Of a stretch of 64,000 nt of DNA, positions 42,203 to 64,000 are shown piece after piece (positions within the stretch are counted from its first letter, which is position 1; every line of letters starts with the position of its first letter). The translations under genes were made by a program, and so were the position numbers. The stretch comes from Enoplolaimus lenunculus. Lineage: Eukaryota > Nematoda > Enoplea > Enoplida > Thoracostomopsidae. Location: positions 1-64,000 of the forward strand of contig JASANG010000483.1 of assembly GCA_030248215.1 (NCBI GenBank), in the 5' to 3' direction. The notes beneath the pieces are model-generated. The model worked only from the letters and a program-made list of their open reading frames with translations. It ran no database searches and was not told where the DNA came from.

Positions 42203-43953
42203 TTATTGTTCCAAAAACCTTAAAAAACATTCTTCTTTTAGATACAGCTTAAGTTTGCACAAATTTCTATAAACATTATCCTGAAAAACATCAACAACAC
42301 AGACATTTTCATTGTTAAACTCGAGTTTACATCGAGCACTCCATATTGCCAATTGTGCATGTTGGACGATGAAATTAAAAGCTATTCTCTTTAATGGGTC
42401 GTGAATATTTCGTCCCAAAATTAAATCCGAAATCGTTATTTCATTTACTCCAGCTACCTGTTGCAAAACGGGAGTAATGAAAAAACTAATTTCTTGCGCC
42501 CGCAAACAATAAATAAACACATGAACATTATCCTCCCGCACTTCAATTCCATCCAAATAACAAAACGAACATATATTTGTCCCATCTGTAAAATGACTAG
42601 TGCGGTGATTAGTATACAATGACTTGTGTCTTAACCTAAAATGGACGTCTCGCGCAGAGCCGTCAACATATTTCGCTTTTGCCCATATCCATGATCGCTC
42701 GACAAAAATAGGTTCAACTCCTAGCTCGTCTCGCCAAAAAACATGTTTAGGATGCATGAGTCCCTTATACACAGCGTGTATCCACATTTTATACAATTTA
42801 TTTGCCGACACTGTTTTAAGGATAACTTTTCGCCAAAAAACCAACAAAAATTTCCATCCATTTTAAAAGATTACTCAATCATTGCAATCCGTATCTCTTT
42901 ATATAACTCCGGTACATCAATGCGTCTCAGTTGACGTTTAGTCGAAAACTGAACTTGCCGAAAGAAATGTTCGAAACATCTCTTCCAACTCACAACTTCG
43001 GTACCTCTTAATATTCGAATATAAAACATTAAACGATTCACTTTCAGTCTGACAAAAATATTTGGGAAATTTATCCCGCCGTGACTAGGTTGTAAAAACA
43101 GGATATCCCTTCTAATAATACTAGCGGTGGACGGGTACCACAACCACTTATAAACCACATTGATAGTTTCCTTCACTAGTTGCTCAGGGGGTGTTACTAA
43201 TTTTATCAAATAATTAAACATACACAAAAAATAAATGTGAACAAGATGGATTTTTCCAAAAACAGAGATACCTCGGGGCGGTATTCGCTGTTCAAGACTT
43301 GCAATTGCTTCATAGCACTTTATCCAATTTTCAGGAACATCGAGTCCCTTTGAATCAAACCAAAGGCCATAAATTTTCACTCTTTCAACAATAAAGCGTG
43401 CATATTGATGGGGTACAAGTGCGTTCCTTAGATCGCCCATTAATAGTATCTGTGTTTTAGTTTCCTTTAGTCGGCTGCCAGATGCCTTTTGAAATTTTTC
43501 AAAAACATCAAAAACCACACTTATATCTGAAATCCTACTTAGAAAAATATTAGTGTCGTCGGCAAACTTAGTCACTCGGGTGTTAATGCCGTATAGTGGT
43601 ATCCCCGAAATTCTTGAAGTTATTCGAAGATAATGAGCTACCACTTCCGCTGTTATGACATATAATGACGGCGATAAGGGACACCCTTGTCGAATTCCAC
43701 GGAAAACATGAAAAAATTCTGACTTAAAACCATTAACTATAACAGATGATCTTGTACATCCGGGTTTATAAATACATTTGATCATGTTTAAAAAGTTTTC
43801 GCCAAAATTCATGACCCTAAGTGTCTCAAAAATAAATGACCACTCCACCAAATCAAAAGCGGCTTTGTGATCAACTGATAGCAGCAACGCCTTTGCGTTG
43901 CTTTCATTGGCATAATGAATAACAGACATGAAATCTAATAACAGAACTGGCAT
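42203..43953 (-). mobile_element. 5'-truncated L1/Tx1-like LINE, reverse transcriptase part
   Basis: On the minus strand 43,953-42,871 encodes DHKAAFDLVEWSFIFETLRV, GIRQGCPLSPSLYVI and TKFADDTNIFLS, the reverse-transcriptase core in the form seen in the L1/Tx1 clade. 42,847-42,203 holds the C-terminal zinc knuckle (CSFCYLDG, then HVFIYC). The two parts are in different frames, so there is at least one frameshift. The endonuclease and ORF1 are missing at the 5' end, as expected from incomplete reverse transcription. Frames are long, so the copy is younger than the LINE at 10.5-13.5 kb. Confidence 0.85.
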
Positions 43954-44314
43954 TCATGAACTATAAACCGTCAAATACATGCGTAAAATAAGAAAAGCCT
44001 ATATTTATATTCTTACTGGAACCTCAGGTAGAAGTTATCCTGGAACAGACGGCCAGCTAGTACCATGCAAAGTACACCAATTGAATTCTATCACCAAAAT
44101 CAATAATTTTGCAACAATATATAGTTCAAATTTAGAAACAAGGTAGAATATTCACTTGTACCGCAAATCGTTAACATTGAAACCATAATCTTCCAGCGGT
44201 TTATGTGCAAAAAGTCTAGCCGCTATTATAGAGTCATGCGCTCTTTAAAAACAACGCAGAGAAATAATTTATTTGCCACCAAAATTAACAAAACAATTAA
44301 TAAGTGTAAATGCA
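43954..44314. other. gene-free stretch
   Basis: Nothing recognised between the LINE 5' breakpoint and the first palindromic MITE. Confidence 0.35.
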
Positions 44315-44565
44315 CACAGTAAATTCCAGTGAGTTGATTTTAACTCAAAATGAGTTGAATCACTCAGTCTGAGTTAGGACTATCAGAACTCAGAACTTTG
44401 AGTTGATTAAATTCATTCTGAGTTAATGACTCAACTCACACAGTGTCAACTCAATTCAGAGTGAGAATCAACTCAATTCAGGGTGAGTTAATGTTTACTG
44501 ATATTAATTCAGAAATAACTAACTCGCTCGCTGAATTGATTAATCAACTCATTGAAATTACAGTG
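44315..44565. mobile_element. palindromic MITE, GAGTTGA family (copy 1)
   Basis: Left CACAGTAAATTCCAGTGAG, right CATTGAAATTACAGTG. ACTCAACTC and GAGTTGA words throughout, so the whole element can fold back. Flanked by CA on both sides. Confidence 0.75.
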
Positions 44566-45057
44566 CAGACATGATTCAAGTACCAATAGAACCGGTTCTC
44601 AACATAAACTGTAAATCTCGCTTAGATCCATATTATTTCAAGTGGACTAAAATTGAATACATGTCTGAATGTAAGCCAAAACTTTTAAATTCCTTTCTAT
44701 ACGAGGTAACAGTTATAAAACAGCTGACCGCACCTTAAGATGAGGATATAATAAGCGAGTACCGATATCTTTGCTAACCTCATCGACCCAAAAGCTACAC
44801 TTTTTGATACTTAAAAAACTGGAGCAAAAATGTTGTCTCTTCATGACTGCTTAAATCTTAACATAAAACAGCATTACTACCAGGAAAATTTTACAAACCT
44901 CATTATCACATATAACCATAAAAGTACATGTAAACAGTCTTTAATTAGTATACATTTCATGCTCTGTTGTACAATTCATTTCATAAAATGTTACTGCAAA
45001 AGAAAATATATATAGCCAGTAAGGTTCAACCAAAATTCTTGATCCAACAAGTATATA

Positions 45058-45311
45058 CACTGTAAATTCCAATGAATTGATTAATCAATTCACCTAGCGA
45101 GTTGGTTATTTCTGAAATAAAATATCAGTAAACATCAACTCACTCTGAGTTGAGTTGATTCTCACTCTGAGTTGAGTTGACTATGAGTGATTTGATTATT
45201 TAACTCAGAATGAATTGAATTAACTTAAAATTCTGAGTTCTGATAGCCCTAATTCAGACCGATTGATTCAACTCATTCTGAGTTAAAATCAACTCACTGA
45301 AATTAACCGTG
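45058..45311. mobile_element. palindromic MITE, GAGTTGA family (copy 2)
   Basis: Left CACTGTAAATTCCAATGAAT, right CACTGAAATTAACCGTG, flanked by TA on both sides, as in Tc1/mariner-type insertion. Same family as the copy 490 bp away. Confidence 0.75.
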
Positions 45312-45612
45312 TACTGCTGTCGAAATTCGATTCCTGTTCGTGCTCCAACATTTTTACTTATTAATGGAACCTTAGCCAGCAAAATCGTATTACAAAAACC
45401 AAATAAAAATAACAACGGCAGAGTCGTAAAAGTCGTGGTATAATCTTGGAATGACAATTAATAAATACGTATACAACACACATCACACGTTATATTGAAC
45501 CCCAGTTCGTAATCGCGTATTACAATAATCATACATAATTTAATACGAATTTAGTCTTTTTCAAAAACTAGCTAATTGTTTTTATCTGTCAATAAAGGTG
45601 GACGCTCACGAT

Positions 45613-46008
45613 CAGACTGTAACCTTAATTCCGTTTCCTGCCTTTTTTTCACCTTCCGGTTACGGTTCCGGTAAATTTTTTACCCGAATTAAAATTCCGG
45701 CCTTAAATTTTGGTGGACGGAAATTACGATATTTTACTAAAAATGACGATAAAAATTAAATATATTTTATTAGTATAGTATGTAAACATTGACAATCGTC
45801 GAAAATAAACCATCGAAAATAGATTTCGCTTCCGATTGAGAAAACCTAAAACATAGCAGAAAAGTGAATACCTATTTCCAATTAGGGTTATTTCACCAAA
45901 TAATAATAATGCAAAAAAGAAAATTAAAATGATTTTTTGGCGGCATGTATTTTTCATTTTCCAGTTACGGTTCCGTTTCGGGTAAATTGTAATTCCGGTT
46001 ACACCCTG
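45613..46008. mobile_element. CCGGAA-family hAT-like MITE with perfect TSD
   Basis: Left CAGACTGTAACCTTAATTCC, right GGTTACACCCTG. CTCACGAT is duplicated at 45605-45612 and 46009-46016. Confidence 0.8.
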
Positions 46009-46276
46009 CTCACGATATGCACAGCCACTGACAGACAAGATTATTGGTGGCCGTAGCCAAACCGATCTTCAAGGTCCAGCACAAGAAAGCCAAATACACA
46101 CATGAAGGAAACAAAACGCTATCACAATATAATACAATCAATTTATTTATTGTACTGCAACATACAACACTAATGATCATGCAAACTTTGGATTTAAAAA
46201 AGCTTACACTGAGTATTAGACAGCCGTGCAGAGCACATTTTCTCTCACTTTGGGGCAACATTTTGGGGGTTTTTTG

Positions 46277-46697
46277 CGGGTATCCCACTCCAGCTGGCGT
46301 TTGACCCAAAATGGCTGGATTTTGAAAACTTTTGGATACTTCAGGTCGTCAGTATTCTCGCTGATCATCCCACGCCAAAATTTAAATTTTTTAAAAATTC
46401 CATTTTTATGGTCCCAAGGTCCCTGGACCCAAAATAATTTTGTATCAAAAGGTAGACAAATTATGTACCATCGAACGCAACTGGCCGAGTTGAGTTTAAT
46501 GGTGTCCAATTTGTTAGAACAAGACGTCTGGCTAAAGAACTATGGTCAAATAATTGATTTGGCGCAGTCTCAAAATGTTGGAAGCGCGCCAAATCAGTTT
46601 TATGACCATAACTCGTTAGCCGAACGTCTGACTGTGGTAAATTTGACGCCATTCAGTTCGACTCCACAGCATTGGGCAAACGCCAGGTGGAGGGGAT
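46277..46697. mobile_element. foldback element with double inverted repeats
   Basis: Outer arms: GGGTATCCCACTCCAGCTGG at the left and its complement form CCAGGTGGAGGGGATAACC at the right. A second, inner palindrome of about 80-bp arms lies at 46,485-46,655 (AATTGATTTGGCGC against GCGCCAAATCAGTTTTAT). The open frame across it is a by-product. Confidence 0.6.
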
Positions 46698-46870
46698 AAC
46701 CGAAAAGACCCACATTTCAACTCAGTAAATACCAAATGCATTCGCAGGAGCAGGTGTGGAAGGCAACCGCGCCACACGGCAGTGGCTCTGCCAAATTTAA
46801 CAACAACCCTTCTTTTCACAATTAAATAAATAATAATAATATAATAAATAAACATTAGTAATAATAAAAA

Positions 46871-46876
46871 TTTATT
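46871..46876 (-). terminator. AATAAA poly(A) signal of GFPT gene
   Basis: TTTATT on the + strand, about 92 bp after the GFPT stop codon. Canonical hexamer at a sensible distance. Confidence 0.55.
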
Positions 46877-46967
46877 TCCATTAATACAATATAAACGCCA
46901 CCAAACCATCAGACAAAACCTTCACTTCAATTTCATTAGAAGAATGTACAATTTATTCATACCGAAC

Positions 46968-60172
<13,205 letters not shown>

Positions 60173-60279
60173 CTGAAATATCAAATTAAAACAATTAAAG
60201 CAAATTAAACACCAGTATTCACGTTATAATCTGTGCTACTAACAACAAACACAGACAATATAATATAATCCAAAAACAC

Positions 60280-60351
60280 TGCGCCCATCACAGAATTCAC
60301 GTTAAAATCATTCGGCGACAAAAAAACCAACCCCAGACGCATTGGAAATAA

Positions 60352-60384
<33 letters not shown>

Positions 60385-60400
60385 GGAATTCCCACAATAA
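60280..60400. repeat. dispersed repeat, copy 1
   Basis: ACACTGCGCCCATCACAGA and AATCATTCGGCGAC match the block at 62,539-62,655. It includes an (ATT)n run at 60,354-60,383. Confidence 0.45.
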
Positions 60401-61019
60401 TATACAGGCTAATTGGCAACACTTATTTTACATATTTTGGCCAATTCAATTTTCAACACATAATCGGTGTTCCTTTTGGTAGAAACAACGGATTTTTACA
60501 TACATTAGAGACAAAATGTCTCCATTAATTAACGAACTGAATTAAATCAATCAAATATTTAAACAAATTTATCCCACAGTAACGTACGAAAAAGTCACTG
60601 CGGATAATACCTGTGTACTGTTTTAAATTTAAACATTAAAATTTTAAAAACGTTTGATAAAGCGTTTGACTGTTTCCAATTTAGTACAATTTAACATTTC
60701 AAATTTAATACAATTACATTCGCGTGCCATGAAAGTAATCTTTCTTGTTCGGCTTTTAGATGAATACTTCTTCACACATCATTGTAATTAGAAAAATCTG
60801 TTTACATTTAGAAAATTTTATTTCTCAAAGCAAAAATTTAATTCAAGAATTTGTACATAGAAAATATAATAAACATTTTATTAGACGACATTTAAAAACT
60901 CCAGTTTTAAAGTATGGGCTGTTAGACAAATATAGTATATCTTGTGTTCAAACGACCATTAATGGTATTTTGTACATTTGACATCTTACATGTCGGGTTT
61001 TCAGATGTCTTACAAAACA

Positions 61020-61420
61020 CGCCCCAGTAGCTACGGACGGATGTTAACAAAATCAAATCCCTTATTTAGACTGAATATGATAACGTCAAACGTAAACTCG
61101 AAACACAACTGCGTCAACAACTTCATAAGTTATACGTCGTTAAGGATCTGGTAGATCGTGAGAGTGATTATAGTCGTTCTACGAACCTCATCATTTAAGG
61201 CTTGCAATCTTACACAAGTACGGCTACAACTGCGACCGATTCAAGAGAACGACATTTCTGCATGCCACACTCTACGTCTCACTGGATCGCATCGTCGCAG
61301 AGCGAACGCAAACGGCAAATCATTACTTGTGTACCCAAAACTATCGTATCATTCATTCGTCGGGTTCATACGCAGATGGATTTACGTAATGCGACTCGTC
61401 TTCGTACATAAAATAATATT
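61020..61420 (+). pseudogene. LINE ORF1-like fragment
   Basis: The + strand reads KRKLETQLRQQLHKLYVV then DRESDYSRSTNLII, and further on DISACHTLR and IIVSFIRR-like pieces in different frames. The coiled-coil then NLII-type start of a nucleic-acid-binding domain is the layout of LINE ORF1 proteins. Frame changes show it is broken. Assignment is by general pattern. Confidence 0.4.
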
Positions 61421-62538
61421 ATGAAATCCGAAGATGGACCTTCAGCATCCATAAATAAGAATTTCAACCTGACGAAGAGTCAAAAGCAACACAATATCTG
61501 ATTATGGTTTCGTAGAAAATTATAAAAAGTGTCAATTGCTACGAATCGACCAATTGCCAATTGATAACATTGTGTACGCAGCAACGAATTTGAACGTAGA
61601 AATTGCTAAATACTGTTTGCTGGTTTAATATGTTTATAATTTGTTTATAGTTTACATTTTTTCAACCAAAGCCAAAACCGATTCGAATGACATTTGAAGC
61701 ATAATTATCAGTTTCAGTTCGTTGGTTTATATACATCCAATGAAAACTTTGGCCTGTAAATATTTGTGGTTGTTTGTTATGTGCTTTTTAAAAATTAAGT
61801 TGCTAAAAAAATACAACATTGTTGCTTTCGAAACCAGAAAGCTGTTAAACAACTATAAATAAAATATTATGACTTACAATTAATTGAAACGTTTCTAATT
61901 TATAAAGAATTCTGGTGTTCACAGCTTATGCAGCCCATTTTGTATACATAATTGACTTTGCTATTTATTGGCACACTCTGGTGTCCACAATAGTAACTAA
62001 TCTATTTATACCTGTTAAATTGATATTATGTTATGTGCATCTATTCTCTTTCACATTGGCGCCTCTTGGTACCCACCAGTTATTGATGCAGTAGTTACCG
62101 ACAAAAATTTGGCACACTTTGGTGACATCGCAAATTTGATATTTTTAATGGTTCTTTCCGATTTTTTCACACTGCAATTGGGTTGTATAACATCCACTTC
62201 CGTATGAGTTTCAATGTTCCGCATACACGCTTTTAAAACTTTCGAACTGCGCTATAATACCTCGGCAGGTACACCCTGGCTGGCGTCTAACGGATGTCGG
62301 CTTGGCAGTGCTCATGCGCTCGGCCGACGGAACTTAGCCAATCTGCCGGACGAGCTCTTGAGACTTTTTTGGTTTCTAATGTGTGATAATTTATTTTAAT
62401 ACTCAATGTCAAGCATTATACAGTATTATTCTGTCAATGTTCAGCGTACAATGGCTAGTTCCAGCGATTCGAGTTCTAATACAGAAATGTGTTCGAATGA
62501 TTATAATCTGTACAAGCAACAGCAAACGTGGAACCTAG
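61421..62538. other. gene-free stretch
   Basis: AT-rich. A GC-rich patch at about 62,270-62,360 and an open frame at 62,448-62,588 starting MASSSDSSSN are unexplained. Confidence 0.3.
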
Positions 62539-62655
62539 AACACTGCGCCCATTACAGATTCACACGGTATAATCATTCGACGGGGTAAAATAAACCCCCG
62601 ACCCACTGAAAATACGTGTATATTATCGAATTTCCGCAATAATAAATATATAAAC
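62539..62655. repeat. dispersed repeat, copy 2
   Basis: ACACTGCGCCCATTACAGA, AATCATTCGACGG and a TTTCCGCAATAATA end match 60,280-60,400. The two copies bracket the LINE ORF1-like fragment. Confidence 0.45.
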
Positions 62656-63584
62656 CTGCACCACCAGGTTCGTAACTTTTAGCATTTGGTTAGTATTAAT
62701 GGACACTTTAGCTTTTTAAATATAATAGCATAAACCCGGAGGTAGCCAAACTTTCTCATCAATAATCCTGAAACATCCAGTGGTAAAGCTTTAAGTCCCC
62801 TACATGCAGTCCTATCGTTGATCGATAATACTTTTTCATACAAGCGAACTGTGTAAGCGGCAAATCTCAAACCTTGGCCAAACATTCGGCAGATCAAAGA
62901 GCAAATGGACTACATTTAAACAAGCAAGATTCCATAAGACCTATCACCAAACCATCTGGTAACAGATACTACGCAATATGTTTAGAAAAGTGTGCAAAGG
63001 ATCATAATAAACGCGAACGACAGAATTCGCACTTCCAAACCTCAAAATTTCATCTTGTCGTTCCAGTATAAAAGTCTGGTTATACAAAATAGATATTTTC
63101 TCCATCTTCGGTATTTTTAATTAGGCCGCATCTCAATACTACTTATAAACAATAAACAAGTTGTAAAAGTAATGTAACAGAACTCACAAACTGCTATATT
63201 TCGTATTAGTCAAATACTTCACCAATGCACTCCAACGGATGACAAAAAACCAAGCAATCATGCAAAGGCCTTCATATTTCCGTGCTATTTACTGCAGCCG
63301 TGATTGCGTTTTACACTGCGGCTGACAGCGATTGGTCGTTTCATGGACGCAATCGTTCGCAAACGCGACATTTGAACTGGTTGCGGTTCCTAACACCATA
63401 GTCGCGACGGCAGCCGCCAATAGCCTTGTACACCTCATATTCAATCGCTTATAAAAACGGATTGCACCAGTGATTTGAGACGCGATTGTAATCGCATCCA
63501 TAACCACAACCGATCGCTTGCATCAACCGCAACCACCCTGCACACTTAATTATGTTTGAAACTGTTTGATACCGAAACTCAAAA
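62656..63584. other. gene-free stretch
   Basis: No supported gene. A GC-richer, CGATTGCG-bearing patch at 63,290-63,530 looks repeat-like but I could not find its partner. Confidence 0.3.
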
Positions 63585-64000
63585 CTAGGGATGTGCCGAT
63601 TAATCGGCATCGGTAACAGTCGGCAGTTTTCGTGAGTATCGGCATAGGCACTGCATAAAATTGCCGATTCTTTGCCGATACTTTTTGCACATAACAGTCG
63701 GTTTGAATGCTAACCATTTCATTTCTGGGCGCAAATCAGTGTGTCTGGTCAGGAAAACTGATACCTTTCTTGCGTTTGTGTTTGAAAAAATTAACTGAAA
63801 TGAACCGTTAGTCTAAAATTATAATCGTTTATGATAGGTTAGGGTTTAAGTCTTCATATAATTATGTAATGTAGTATTGTATCTGTTTATAAAGCATGGT
63901 GTACTAAAGTTGGAATCGGATTCGGCATCGGCATCGGCATCGGTTCGGCATCGGCAAAATTTTAAAATAAGATTCGGCATCGGTATCGGCAAAAATTTTG
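63585..64000. mobile_element. GGCATC-family hAT-like element, cut by window edge
   Basis: Starts TAGGGATGTGCCGATTAATC, then GGCATCGGTAAC. The right part has GGCATCGGCATCGGCATC tandem words. The right terminus lies past the window. Confidence 0.65.

Noticed and set aside
46226-46699. 157-codon open frame
   Set aside because: It spans the foldback element at 46,277-46,697, and part of it is also open on the other strand through the inner palindrome.
62448-62588. Possible gene starting MASSSDSSSN
   Set aside because: Short, overlaps a dispersed repeat, and lacks splice or family support.
63289-63507. 72-codon minus-strand open frame with an Ala-rich stretch
   Set aside because: Falls in a CGATTGCG-rich patch that looks repetitive; no family match and no fit to the missing GFPT N-terminal exons.

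Overview
The window is nuclear DNA from an AT-rich, intron-rich, repeat-rich animal genome. Every host gene is split into short exons with GT..AG borders (donors mostly GTAAGT or GTATGT, acceptors mostly TTTCAG or TTTTAG). The gene set is eukaryotic and largely mitochondrial or secretory. Many dispersed repeats carry the hexamer TTAGGC/GCCTAA, which is the nematode telomere repeat. This and the gene structures make a nematode plausible, perhaps one of the repeat-rich early-branching lineages, but the species is not determined here.

Layout. 1-4.9 kb: a two-exon gene for a small secreted PAN/Apple-domain protein (+), surrounded by nested MITEs. 4.9-9.2 kb: a nine-exon metaxin-1-like gene (-), complete except for a one-base reading-frame break in exon 6. 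9.2-18.8 kb: tRNA-derived SINEs, a decayed CR1/L2/jockey-like LINE (-), and a 1.2-kb minisatellite. 18.8-24.7 kb: thirteen exons of a cytochrome bc1 core-1 (UQCRC1-like) gene (+); its first exon is not settled. 26.1-35.1 kb: a twelve-exon RPUSD2-type pseudouridine synthase gene (+). 37.0-40.8 kb: a three-exon CAAX protease RCE1 gene (-). 42.2-44.0 kb: a 5'-truncated L1/Tx1-like LINE (-). 47.0-60.2 kb: thirteen 3' exons of glucosamine-fructose-6-phosphate aminotransferase (-); the N-terminal glutaminase exons were not found and probably lie beyond the right edge. 60.3-64 kb: repeats, a LINE ORF1-like fragment and the start of another hAT-type element.

The genes have no shared pathway. Metaxin (outer-membrane import) and the bc1 core protein (respiration) are mitochondrial, RPUSD2 modifies RNA, RCE1 matures prenylated proteins at the ER, and GFPT feeds the hexosamine pathway. 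The most unusual content is the repeat fraction. One MITE superfamily carries internal TTAGGC hexamers. A group of hAT-like non-autonomous families, mostly with 8-bp target duplications, share near-identical termini but each fills its body with a different CGG-containing short motif. Two satellites sit in or near genes. I saw no retroviral or LTR element and no Polinton.
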